From Nicotiana tabacum (lineage: Eukaryota > Streptophyta > Magnoliopsida > Solanales > Solanaceae): 64,000 bases of DNA. Where the stretch lies: assembly GCF_000715075.1 (NCBI RefSeq), contig NC_134096.1, forward strand, positions 71,119,026-71,183,025, written 5' to 3'. The notes below the pieces were generated by a model. It did no database searches. It was not told the DNA's origin and saw only the letters and a program-made list of their open reading frames with translations. The position numbers and the translations under genes are program-made. Below are positions 22,926-33,333 of this stretch, in pieces; within the stretch, counting starts at the first letter, position 1, and every line of letters starts with the position of its first letter.

Positions 22926-23904
22926 TCAATATCTCACATTCAGGCCCTCGGCATCACTCAGTCATAAATCTCTACAGTCTCTCGGGCTCTTAATAATCAT
23001 GAAATCAGCCCAAACAACAATGATATGATGTATCAATAATAATAACAAAGACTGAGATAAAATATGCAAGTAAAAACTGGGACTGAGTACATATAGCATT
23101 TAGCAGGCAATTCGATAAGTACTCAACCTCTGTGGGTCCCAACAGTACTATCACACAGCCTAAGCATGATTTGTAACATGATTTACAGTCAAATTTTATC
23201 AACACATAGAGAGCATATAGCTAGCAACAAATTATTCAACTTTACAGTTTTCCCGGGACGGACCAAGTCACAATCCCTTCGGTGCACGCCCACATGCTTG
23301 TCACCTAGCATGTGCGTCACCTCCAAAATAATTACATGATACCAAAACCCGGGGTTTCATACCCTCAGGACCAGATTTAAAACTGTTACTTATTTCAGAG
23401 TGTGAAGTTCTTTACTCTGCTATGCTTTTGCCTTGCAAATCGGCCTCTGAATGCCTCGAATTTAGTTACAAATAATTCGTTTCAGTCAATAAATATTATT
23501 GGAATTAATTCCGTAAGAAAATACTAATTTTCCATAAAAATCCGAAATTTAGCTCAAAAATCGACCGTGAGGCCCACTTCTTGGAACCCAACAAAAGTTA
23601 CAAAAATTCGAAAGCCCATTCAACCACGAGTCTACCCATATCAATTTTATCAAATTCCAACAACAAATCATACTCCAAATCTTGAATTTTCGTTTTTGGA
23701 AGATTTTTTAGAAATCTTGATTTCTTCCATTTAAATCCGAATTAAACAATGAATATAACCATAGATTCATGAAATATAATCACTTTTGGATATAGAACAC
23801 TTACCCCAGTCGAAGTCGGGAAGAAATCTTCAAAATCGCCCAAAAATCGAGCTCAAAAAATCCTAATCAAAAATGAAGAAATGACAGATTTTCAATCCTT
23901 AAGT

Positions 23905-24125
23905 TTTTGCCCAGGTTCGCATTTGCGGACAAAAACTTCGCATTTGCGAATGAACAGTATTTTTGCATTTGCGAATGAACAGTGTTTTCACATTTGCGGA
24001 CAAAACTTCGCATTTGCGAACGAACAGTATTTTTGCATTTTGCGAATGAACAGAGTTTTCGCAAATGCGATAAATGGTTCGCAATTGTGAATGAACAGTA
24101 TTTTCACAATTGTGAATGAACAGTG
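23905..24125 (-). repeat. TTCGCAAATGCGAA palindrome array in LTR C
   Basis: About ten words of the type TTCGCATTTGCGAA and TTCGCAATTGTGAA separated by TGAACAGT. It is the positional counterpart of the CGCG array in LTRs 1 and E. Confidence 0.85.
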
Positions 24126-24985
24126 CCGCACCAGAAACCAACAAAACCCAAACTTCTCCGAAATGATCTGAAACCACCCTAAACTCATCCGGAACCTCCC
24201 GGACACAAGCCATATATGAATTTCAATCATAAAACATGCTACGGACCTGCTCGCACACTCAAACACTGAAAAGAGGTCGTCTTGACCCGATATTGACCAT
24301 GGTCAAACTCCCAAATTTCTTAACTTTACTAGTCTCTCAACCAATGATCCAAAAATACACCTAAGCCTCTCGGAACCCGTCAAATCATACCAACAAGTCA
24401 TAAAACATCATACGGACTTAGTCGAATCCTCAAATCACCTCAAACAATGCTAAAACCATGAATTACACCCCAATTCAAGCCTAATGAACTTTGAAATTTC
24501 TAGCTTCTTCAAACGACTCCGGAACCTATCAATTCACGTTCAATTGACCTCAAATTTTGCACACAAGTCATAAATTACATTACAGAGGTATTCAAATTTT
24601 CAGAATCGTATTCCGGCCCCAATATCAAAAAGTCAACCCCCCGGTCAAACTTTTCAAATATTCAACTTTCGGCATTTCAAGCCTAATTCCTCTACGGACC
24701 TCCAATTAATATTCCGGATGTGCTCCTAAGCCCAAAATCACCATACGGAGCTATTGGAATCATCAAAATTCAAATCCGAGGTCGTTAATACATAAGCCAA
24801 TATCCGGTCAACTATTTCAACTTAAACTTCCAACCTGAAAATTCACTCTTCCAAGCTAACTCCGAAATACCTTAAAACCAAAACCAACAATTCATACAAG
24901 TCATAATACCTCGTAGGAAATTATTCAAGACTTCAAATAGTGGAAAGGAGCGTAAATGCTTAAAACGACCGGTCGGGTCATTACA

Positions 24986-25846
24986 ACTTCACATGCCTTC
25001 TGTAAATCCCCACAATATAAGACATTTATAAATTATTAACTCATGTAAATAATTACACAATGCACATCAGATAAATGTTTAACTCAATAAATACCATTTC
25101 TCTTTTATTATATTGCAATATATAAAAATGTCTTAAAATATCATTATCTAAGAATCTCTAAGTTAATTTATGCATCTCATAATTTACCCAGTCCAAATTT
25201 ATTAACTTTGGCCTTCCAATAGGGCATAGATTTATTTTACGATCCTAAATTGTATACACTTTTACGATCTTTGCCCTAAATAACCAATATATAAATTTAA
25301 TTTAGCTACTAACAATATCCATAGATTTACTTTAGATAACACCAATAAATTTTTACAAACTAAACAAGGAGCAATTAAACAAAATCAGTGTATTTTAAAA
25401 AATATAACAAAGGAGGTTTAGGGAAACTTACCTAGTAGTGGAGGGTTGTCGACGGACCTGCAGTTGGGCAGCGCCGCCAACTAGTGCTGCTGGTTGATGG
25501 CAGCGGCGGGTTTGGGTGGGGGAAGTTTGAGTGAGAGAGAGAAGATAGAAGGAAGAAAAGAGTGAAAGGAAAAGAATGGGGTTGGTTGGGTTTCTTAAAA
25601 AAACTTTCATTTGGTCAAAGTAGTCAACCCTCATTTTACTAAAAATTTCTGATCGAACCGGTCGCTACTGTTTGTTTTTAATTGTTTCCGACCGAATTGG
25701 TCGCTAACAGTGACGCGAAATTTTCCGCCAAAATTTACGACGGATATAGACGTAATATTAGTCGTAACTATTATTGAAAAATGAAAAATATATTTTTATG
25801 CAGTTTCCGACTGATTTCGTCGGAAATGGGTTATTTTTTAGTAGTG
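24986..25846. mobile_element. CACTA-like DNA transposon end (truncated)
   Basis: The right edge ends ...TTTTTTAGTAGTG, the reverse complement of CACTACTAAAAAA, the usual CACTA (En/Spm) terminus. Subterminal repeats follow inwards: TTTCCGACGAAAT-type and GACCGAATTGGTCGCTA/ACCGGTCGCTA. No transposase is visible. The left end is absent because Gypsy LTR C abuts at 24985. A small frame (25428-25634 -) is not recognisable. Confidence 0.6.
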
Positions 25847-25858
25847 AGTGAGAGAGAA
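25847..25858 (+). other. Possible polypurine tract before LTR D
   Basis: AGTGAGAGAGAA directly precedes TGTAATGACC. It resembles the tracts of elements A and B, suggesting that LTR D was a 3' LTR whose internal part was lost to the adjoining CACTA end. Confidence 0.45.
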
Positions 25859-26739
25859 TGTAATGACCTGACCGGTCGTTTTGAGATTTAGTGCGTCATT
25901 CAGCGGTTTGAGACCTTGAGTAGCTTCACTTCAGGTATTATGATTGTACACGTGGTCGGAATTTAATTTAGGGAAGTTCGAAGTTGATTTGGAAAGAAAA
26001 TTCTAATTTCGGAAGCCTTACGTTGGAGGAATTGACTAAAGTGTGATTTTTGAGTAAACGACCTCAGAATCGGAATTTGAAGGTTTTAAAAGGATCGTAT
26101 GATAATTTTGGACTTGGACGTATATCCGGATCAGGTTTTGGATGACCCGGGAGCATTTCGGTGCATATTGTGGAAGTTGGCATTTTGGAAGAATTTCAAA
26201 AAAAAATTAGTTTGAGGTGTATTTCAATGTTAGCGATGTCCGTTTGGGATTCCAAGTCTGGTAATAGCTCTGTATGATGATTCTAGTCTTAGGAGCACGT
26301 CCGGATGTGGATTTGGAGGTCCGTGGGTCATTTCGGGGTCATTTGGCGAAACTTGGAAATTTGATGGTTTTTGGAAAGTTTGTCCGGGAGTCGACTTTTT
26401 AATATCGGGGTTGGATTTTGATTCTAGAAGTTGGAGTAGGCCCGTAACGTCAATTATGACTTATGTGCAAAATTTGAGGCTAATCGGACGTGATTTAATA
26501 GGTTTCGACATCGATTGTAGAAGTTTCAAATTTGAAAGTTCATTAAGTTTGAATGGGAGGGTGATTCATAGTTTCAATATTGTTTGGTGTGATTTGAGGC
26601 CTCGATTAAGTTCGTGATGTGTTTTGGGACGTGTTGGTATATTTGATTGAGGTCTCGGGGGGCTCGGGTAGATTCCGAATGGTTAACGGATCGAGTTTGG
26701 ACTTGGAAGGAAAGCTGAAGCATCTAATTTCTGGTTTAA

Positions 26740-27005
26740 CCGCACTTGCGAGGTTTTGGCCGCACGTGCGGAGCCACAAAAATGGCCAGGGGGTCGCAGG
26801 AGCGAAGTCCGCTAGTGCGGTCCATTTGAAGCAGAAGCGGAGGGGCCAAGGCTACCGAGGACCGCAGAAGCGTGTTTGGACCGTAGAAGCGCGCTACCTT
26901 GGGCGCAGAAGCGAGGGCCGTTGGTTTGAGCTAGAGCCGCATCAGCGATGGGTCTTCCGCGGATGTGGAGCCGCAGGAGCAGCTAGAAGACAGCAGGAGC
27001 GGAAT
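26740..27005 (+). repeat. CGCAGAAGCG-type array in LTR D
   Basis: Repeated CGCAGGAGCG, CGCAGAAGCG and CGCACGTGCGG words. They fill the same slot as the palindrome arrays of the other LTRs. The long frame at 26619-27032 is an artefact of this array. Confidence 0.7.
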
Positions 27006-27207
27006 TCGAACTGGGTAGTGAGGTTTCTTTAAAAATGAGATTTGGCCCATTTTTCTCCCATTTTTCACTTGGTTGGGCGATTTTTGGAGAGCTTCAAGTG
27101 GAGGTTTTTATCATCAAAGGCAAGGTAAGTTAACCCCCCCCGATTTTGAGTTAAATACATGATTTTTATATGGATTCAAGCATAGAAATTGGTAGAAATT
27201 GGGGGAT

Positions 27208-27212
27208 TCTTT
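27208..27212 (+). other. Left target-site duplication of element A
   Basis: TCTTT, repeated exactly at 38944-38948. Confidence 0.9.
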
Positions 27213-28654
27213 TGTGATGACCTAAAATGTCATCTTTAAATTTAATAATTAATTTTGTATTCTAAGACCTCGAAAAGCACTATTTATCATTACTCGTCTT
27301 GCGTGTGCAGTCCGTAAAAAGTTTCCGGGAAGTTTTCAGGTGAAAAATGGATTAAAATGTGAATTAGATGTTTAAAACACAACTGAGTTGACTTTGGTCA
27401 ATATTTTGAGCAAAAGGACTCGGATCGGTATTTTGACAATTCCGGTAGGTCCATATTGTGAATTGGGACTTGGGCGTATGCCCGGAATCAAATTTCGAGG
27501 TCCCTACCCCGAGATATGGAATTTTCATGAAAAATTTAAAGTTTAAGTTCAAATAGTGACCGGATATCGAATTATGTGCAAATGACCTCGGAATAGAATT
27601 TTGATAATTCCAACAACTCCGTATGGTGATTTTGGACTTAGGAGCGTGATCGGATTTTATTTGGAAGTCCGTAGTGGAATTAGGCATGAAATGCCGAAAG
27701 TTGAATTTTTGGGAAGTTTGACCGAGGGGTTGACTTTTTGATATCGGGGTCGAAATCCGATTCTGAAAATTTTTATAGCTCAGTTATGTCATTTATGTCT
27801 TGTGTGCAAAAATTGAAGTCATTCCGAATTGATTTGATGTGTTTCGACAGAAGATATAGAATTTTAAAGTTCAAAGTTCATTGATTTTGATTTGAGGTAC
27901 GATTTGTCATTTTGATGTTGTTTGATGTAGTTTGAAGCCTAGACTAAGTTCCTATGGTATTTTGGAACATGTTGGAATAATTGGTTAAGGTCCCGAGGGT
28001 CTCGGGTGGATTTCGGAAGGTAAACGGAATGGATTTCGGACAAAGAGTGCTGGAAATTTCTGTTGCAGAAATTTCATGCGTGGAGCCAACTTTGGAAGCT
28101 TATATCTCGCTATTCATAAGGAATCAGAACATTTTCAAAACATGAAAGGTGTAGTCATTTGATTATAGTTTCCATAAAGTTAAACCATTAATTATTTGGA
28201 CATTGTTACAGAAAGTTATGACGGATTGAATGAAGGCTAGTAGAGCAGTTTCGCCAGAAATTTTGCCAGAAATTCTGATACATGGAGCCGAATTTGGGAG
28301 CTTATATTTCGCAATTCATAAAGAATCAGAAAAGTTTCAAAACATGAAAGTTGTAGTCGTTGGATTCTAATTTCCAGAAAGTTAATCCATTCATTATTTG
28401 GACATTCATACAGAAAGTTATGACGGATTGAATGAAGGCTAGTAGAGCAGTTTTGCCAGAAATTTTGCCAGAAATTCTGATGCATGGAGCCGAATTTGGG
28501 AGCTTATACCTCATAATTCATAAGGAATCAGAAATGTTACGAAACATAAAAGTTGTAGTCGTTGGATTCTAGTTTACAGAAAGTTAAACCACGCATCATT
28601 TGGACATATGTACATAAAGTTATGACGTATTGAAAGAAGGCTGGTAGAGCAGTT

Positions 28655-28705
28655 TCTGGTGGACTTTTAGTGACGGAAAATGGACTTTTAGTCACGGATT
28701 GGCAG
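28655..28705 (+). repeat. GACGGAAAATGGACTTTTAGT array in LTR A
   Basis: Two GACTTTTAGTGACGG units here, three in the 3' LTR (36815-36870). It is the family-A occupant of the slot filled by CG palindromes in other LTRs. Confidence 0.6.
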
Positions 28706-29186
28706 AAACTTAAGGACCAAAAATGGTCATTTCATTCATTTCGTTTAGAATTTTTGGAGCATGGTTTTTGGGCGATTTTCACGGGAAAACATTGTGGTAA
28801 GTGTTCCTTATCATGATTCCATACTCATTTACATCATAAATCCGTGAATTTATGGAAGAAAAATCAAGATTTTTGCAAAATCTTCCTAAAATAAAAATTT
28901 AAGATTTGGAGGTCGAGTTATTATTTGATTTTGGTAAAATTGGTATGGGTGGACTCGTAATTGAATGAGTTATCGGATTTTATAAGTTTCGCCGGATTCC
29001 GAGATGTGGGCCCCACAGGCAATTTTTGAACTAATTTCGGACTTTATTGAAAATGTAATATTTTCTTATGAAATTGATTACTATAATTTATGTTGACTGT
29101 ATCGAATTAATTATGACTAGATACGAGTCGATCGGAGTCGGAAAATCGAGGAAAAAGCATAATACTTGGTTATATTGGAGCAAGTC

Positions 29187-29196
29187 GAGGTAAGTG
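29187..29196 (+). promoter_or_regulatory. Splice-donor-like GAGGTAAGTG, LTR A 5' copy
   Basis: Perfect match to AG|GTAAGT, conserved in the 3' LTR at 37358-37367. Confidence 0.5.
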
Positions 29197-29639
29197 ACTT
29201 GTCTAACCTTGTGTGGAGGAAATTCCCCCTAGGATTGATAATTGTAATGTGTGGAAAGTCGTGTACACAAGGTGACGAGTGTGTACGCGTGCTAAATGTG
29301 AATGATTATATTTTAAGTTGTGTAGATCACGGTTATGCATTAATTAAATTATTTTATTTTCTTATATTCTTCATTATTGATTTAATGTTTATATTTTAAA
29401 TTTGTGTGACCTTTTTCGGCTAATTGTTTTTTTTGTTTAGTTGGAACTTGATTTCTTTTATTCTATGCATTATTTGAAGGTTGATTTTTTTTTTAAAATT
29501 AAATATTATTAATATGAAGTATTTGACATTTTAAAACTTGATATTGAAGCAACATATTAAAGATTTTGAAATATTATTTTCCTGAATTATTTACTCCTGA
29601 ATATTTTTGTAAGATTTTCATACTCATTGTGATGGAGTA

Positions 29640-29850
29640 GTGAGCTCTTTATTGTGGAAAAATATTATTGTTGAATTATTTTGACATGAGTCGTGAGCTC
29701 TTTATTGTGGAAAAATATTATTGTTGAATTATTTTGACATGAGCCGTGAGCTCTTTATTGTAGAAAAATATTATTGATGATTTATTTTAGCATGAGCCGT
29801 GAGCTCTTTATTGTTAAAAAATACTATTGTTGAATTATTTTGGCAAGTTA
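29640..29850 (+). repeat. ~53-bp minisatellite, LTR A 5' copy
   Basis: Four units of GAGCTCTTTATTGTGGAAAA followed by TATTATTGTTGAATTATTTT, with CATGAGCCGT spacers. Confidence 0.88.
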
Positions 29851-30448
29851 AATTATTTGAGAACTTGAGGTGCAAATTGTGATATATTGTGATATTGATA
29901 CGCATGCGGTGGTATAAGGTCTGGGTGTTGAAATGCATGCGGTGAGATAAGGGTGGCTTGATACGCGTGGCTAGTAGGGGTGACTACTAGAAGTCATGCG
30001 GTGTGATAAGGGTGGCTAAAATGCGGGATGCTATTTCGGGAAAAAATGTTTTCTTTAAATAAATTGTGAAGGCTCCCGCGGTGATATAAGAAAATGAGAT
30101 ATTGTGAATTTATTTATGATTTGGGACTACGAGGCGGTACCTCGGGAGTGCCCTTGTTGATATTGATTTATGGTCGTAGTTGCCTTTGATTATTATTGTG
30201 ATTTTCATAAAGTTGAAGGAAATTCTGTTTTGATTTCCACGAGATATTATTTGCAATTATTTTGTGTCATTAAATGTGACATACTATTTGATTTATTTTC
30301 ATTGTCATTTTATCTTATAATATTGTTTAAACATTTTACCATGCCATTATTTATTTTCCAGCAGGGCCTGACCTGACCTCGTCACTACTCTACCGAGGTT
30401 AGGCTTGGCACTTACTGGGTACCGCTGTGGTGTACTCATACTACGCTT

Positions 30449-30468
30449 CTGCACATCTTTTTGTGCAG
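30449..30468 (+). other. Conserved CTGCACA/TGTGCAG hairpin, LTR A
   Basis: 7-bp perfect stem with a T-rich loop; the 3' side reads CTTTTTGTGCAG|AT, also acceptor-like. Confidence 0.7.
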
Positions 30469-30516
30469 ATCCAGGTACATCTTATCAGACCACGCATCAG
30501 TAAACTAGCTATACGA

Positions 30517-30564
30517 GGAGACTTCGAGGTATATCTGCCAGCGTCCGCAGACTCCGGAGTCCCC
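30517..30564 (+). other. Conserved covarying stem-loop, LTR A 5' copy
   Basis: Inner stem TCTGC-CAGCGTCC-GCAGA; outer GGAGACTTCGAGG with CTCCGGAGTCCCC. Confidence 0.65.
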
Positions 30565-30803
30565 TTCTATCTTACTATGTTGTCTTCCTTATTTGCTTTA
30601 GACTTTGATGTATAGAGACATAGAGAATAAATTCTTAGAAGCTTGTGACTTATTTCTACCGGGTTTTGGGAGTTAAAATTGTTTAAATTGCAGTTTATTT
30701 ATTTAAGATATTTATTATTATTCCGCATTGATAGGCTTACCTAGTCTTAGAGACTAGGTGCCATCATTACATCCTACAGAGGGAATTTGGGGTCGTGATA
30801 AGT

Positions 30804-30815
30804 TGGTATCAGAGC
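30804..30815 (+). other. Primer-binding site of element A
   Basis: TGGTATCAGAGC, perfect initiator-Met tRNA primer site, three bases after the LTR. Confidence 0.95.
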
Positions 30816-31690
30816 ACTAGGTTCATAGGTGTCATGAGTCACAAGCAAGTTTAGTAGAGTCTTGCAGATCGGTACGGAGAAGTCTGTACTTATCTTCGAG
30901 AGGCTATGGAACTGTTAGGAAATATTCACTTCTTTGACTCCTTATCATGCGGCATTGATTTAGCTTGAAACATATATCTTATATTCCTTTGTATCCACTC
31001 GTGTATGACATCGCACACTCGGTATCAGTTGTGCATCGACGGTTCGTGATGCTGTAGATAGACTATGAGAGATGCGGACGTATTGAGAGATCAACTAGTG
31101 AATCATGTGGGGGTGAAACGGACGTTGGCGTCTGGTTGATTTATACAAGTTGTGAAGGTTATTATTGAGGATCATTGGACGTTGTGACCTATGACTTCGC
31201 GCCGAGTGGGGGAGTCCACTACCAATGGGTGGATTGCGGGGTCATGTATTATATCAGTTTTGGCCTGAAATGTATATATGAGGTACTGAAAGGTTCCCTA
31301 AAATTTACACATGTTTAAGACCTGAGATTTTGTGGAGGATAAGGTTAGGACTTGCGGTATGTACGCTTCCTTAATAATCTTATACTTCAACATCAAAGGA
31401 GTTTGTAGAAGGTCTACTCAGCATGGACGTCACTGTTGCGGATTTTGGGGTGCTTCGGAGTAAGTACACTTGTTGACGAGAGTCTGGACTATGTGGTTCA
31501 TGACAAGATTTGTCTGTATGGAGCTCTACTTTTGTGATCGTTGTGTATAAATAGGGGTAAGGGTTACCCCAAAGAAGAGTCGAAGAGTATGTTAAGAAAT
31601 TGGTCAGCTCAACAGTGTAGAGTCAGTATAACAAAAGAAGAAATTCGCCTTGGGAGAGATAATTCTCCACCGGTGTTCGTGGCAAGCCTA
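30816..31690 (+). other. 5' leader of element A
   Basis: About 0.9 kb without a coding frame, collinear with the B leader. A block near 31196-31215 (CTTCGCGCCGAGTGGGGGAG) is shared with B and, less exactly, with C. Confidence 0.7.
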
Positions 31691-32508
31691 TGAAGAGAGC
31701 AGACCAGCCAATGCAACACCGCCCACTTGGCTCAGTTCTCAGATATGCTTTTGAAAGAGTTTGTTTTCCTGACTCTCCGTAATGCGTGGTGCATAGGGTT
31801 TGAACGGTTGTATCATGTCACCGTTGACGATGTCAGAATATGTCATCAAGTTCAATAAGTTAGCCCGTCATACTCCTACTTTGCTTCCTACAACCAGAGG
31901 GCGAGTACATAGACTCATTAAAGGACTCAATTATGATCGTAAAATTTTGTACGACTCGGAAGCTACAAGCTAATACTTCATTTCTGCTAGTTGTACAAAT
32001 TGCCAAGATATTAGAACGTGTTCGGGGTGAAAAAAAAAAGTAACTAAGGAGACCAAGACGTCTCAAGGTTCTGGGGGATTCAGTGGATTCTACTCTGCAA
32101 GTATAAATCATTATGGAGGGGGCTCGGGCAGTCGGCTAGCCCAGTCCACACATCGGATTACTCGGGGTGCTCCAGTAAGTTCTTTTAATGCACCACCGAC
32201 ATGAGTTGTACAATAGTTATTCCAATTATCTGGCATAGACTCAATATGAGCAGCCTAACCCGCAAAGGGGTTGTTATGAATACGGTGATACTAGGCACAT
32301 CATGAGAAAAATTGTCAAAAACTTGGGAGAGACTTATTTCATCAAAGCACTCAGGCTACGTGCCCCATTGCAGTTACTACACCACCCACACGACCAGTTA
32401 GTGGTGGAGGACTAATGGGTAAAAGGCGTCCTAGAGGTGGAGACCCAGCCATTGATATATTTGTTTTACGGTATGGCGGAGGTCGCTACATTATATGGTG
32501 TCGTTACA
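31691..32508 (+). pseudogene. Element A gag remnant
   Basis: Around 31825-31970 the translation reads MSEYVIKFNKLARHTPTLL and then GRVHRLIKGLNYD, a retrotransposon gag core. A zinc knuckle remnant GCYEYGDTRHIMRK follows near 32265-32310 with its second Cys changed to Tyr and the last Cys missing. An A-run (about 32030-32039) and several stops break it. The N-terminal gag region typical of Tekay elements, as seen in element E (54072 leftwards), is not apparent. Confidence 0.8.
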
Positions 32509-33333
32509 TGTACGACCTCAATTTAATATAAAGGAATAATTTCCTTAAGTTGATTCAGTTCTCAATATCAAAACGAGTCATCCTATTGTGCTCCACTTAT
32601 GAGTGAGCTTCATAATTCTATAATCTACTTATGTGTTTACCCCTGTTGGGAGATTTTATAGAGATAACTATGCCTATCATTTTGTGTTGGTCACTAATAA
32701 GAGCTATGTGGCTAAATGTGGCTTTCTGTTACTCATTTTGGTAAATTTTGATGTAAATTCAGAATAAGTAATTGCAAATTATGAATTATATACCCTACCA
32801 GTGTGGGGTTCATTATGTGTTGTGATTTGGTGTAACCGAAATTATTTAAAAGGAGAAAATGGAAATTTTCAATTGGCACGATGTGCATATTACTTGTGAT
32901 TCAGAACTGAGGACGAGATCCTCACATTTTTATGTAAATTCATATGTTTAAACCAGGCTACGAGCTGAGGTGGAAGTTATATAAGGATAAGATCCTTGTG
33001 AGGAAAATTCTTGTGTTTAAGTTCTCCCTTGTGAAATTAAATTTGTACTATAGTACTAATAGGGAGTCATGCCTATTAGGCTTATTTGAAAATTCTTATA
33101 TGAAATTCTCTGTGCATAGTTGTCAAATTTGTGTTGTAATTATTAATTTTTAACCTACGAGGTAGGTGCCCGCCTAGGTGGCGTTAAATGTGACTCGTTA
33201 ATTCGAATAACTAATTATGAGGTCTTCATGCCTCGCATCTAGTTATCAGTATTGTGAAGGTTTGCAACGAGATTTTTATTAACATGAAGTTAATTGACGA
33301 TTTTGTAATTGATTATGAACAACTATTAATACC
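32509..33333 (+). other. ~825-bp module replacing protease and RT in element A
   Basis: Collinear with 15499-16317 of element B (reverse strand). It includes the frame MFKPGYELRWKLYKD (32944-33153), also present in B. It starts just after the gag/protease border and ends where RT residues RLTQKGAPFRW begin. No similarity to a known protein is apparent. Confidence 0.75.

Larger units (their letters stand above)
21948..24985 (-). mobile_element. 5' LTR of Gypsy element C
   Basis: 3038 bp; on the minus strand it starts TGTAATGACCCGACCGGTCG and ends GGTCGTGACA. It has a minisatellite (22695-22925), hairpin (22307-22323), stem-loop (22210-22252) and TTCGCAAATGCGAA array (23905-24125). The donor-like motif has decayed here. 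No 3' LTR or coding region of C is visible in the window; the right flank is ACTTC. Confidence 0.87.
27213..30800 (+). mobile_element. 5' LTR of element A
   Basis: Begins TGTGATGACC and ends GGTCGTGATA, i.e. TG...TA instead of TG...CA; the 3' LTR has the same end. Donor-like motif 29187-29196, minisatellite 29640-29850, hairpin 30449-30468, stem-loop 30517-30564. The frames at 30170-30376 and 30427-30615 recur in the 3' LTR only because the LTRs are alike. Confidence 0.93.

Noticed and set aside
26619..27032. 137-codon frame rich in Arg and Gly
   Set aside because: Lies wholly within LTR D over the CGCAGAAGCG array; no recognisable domain and the array is low-complexity.
30801..30830. Possible tRNA gene near the TGGTATCAGAGC word
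   Set aside because: Only the 12-base primer-binding site is present; no cloverleaf, and the position after an LTR explains it. No tRNA or rRNA gene was seen in the window.
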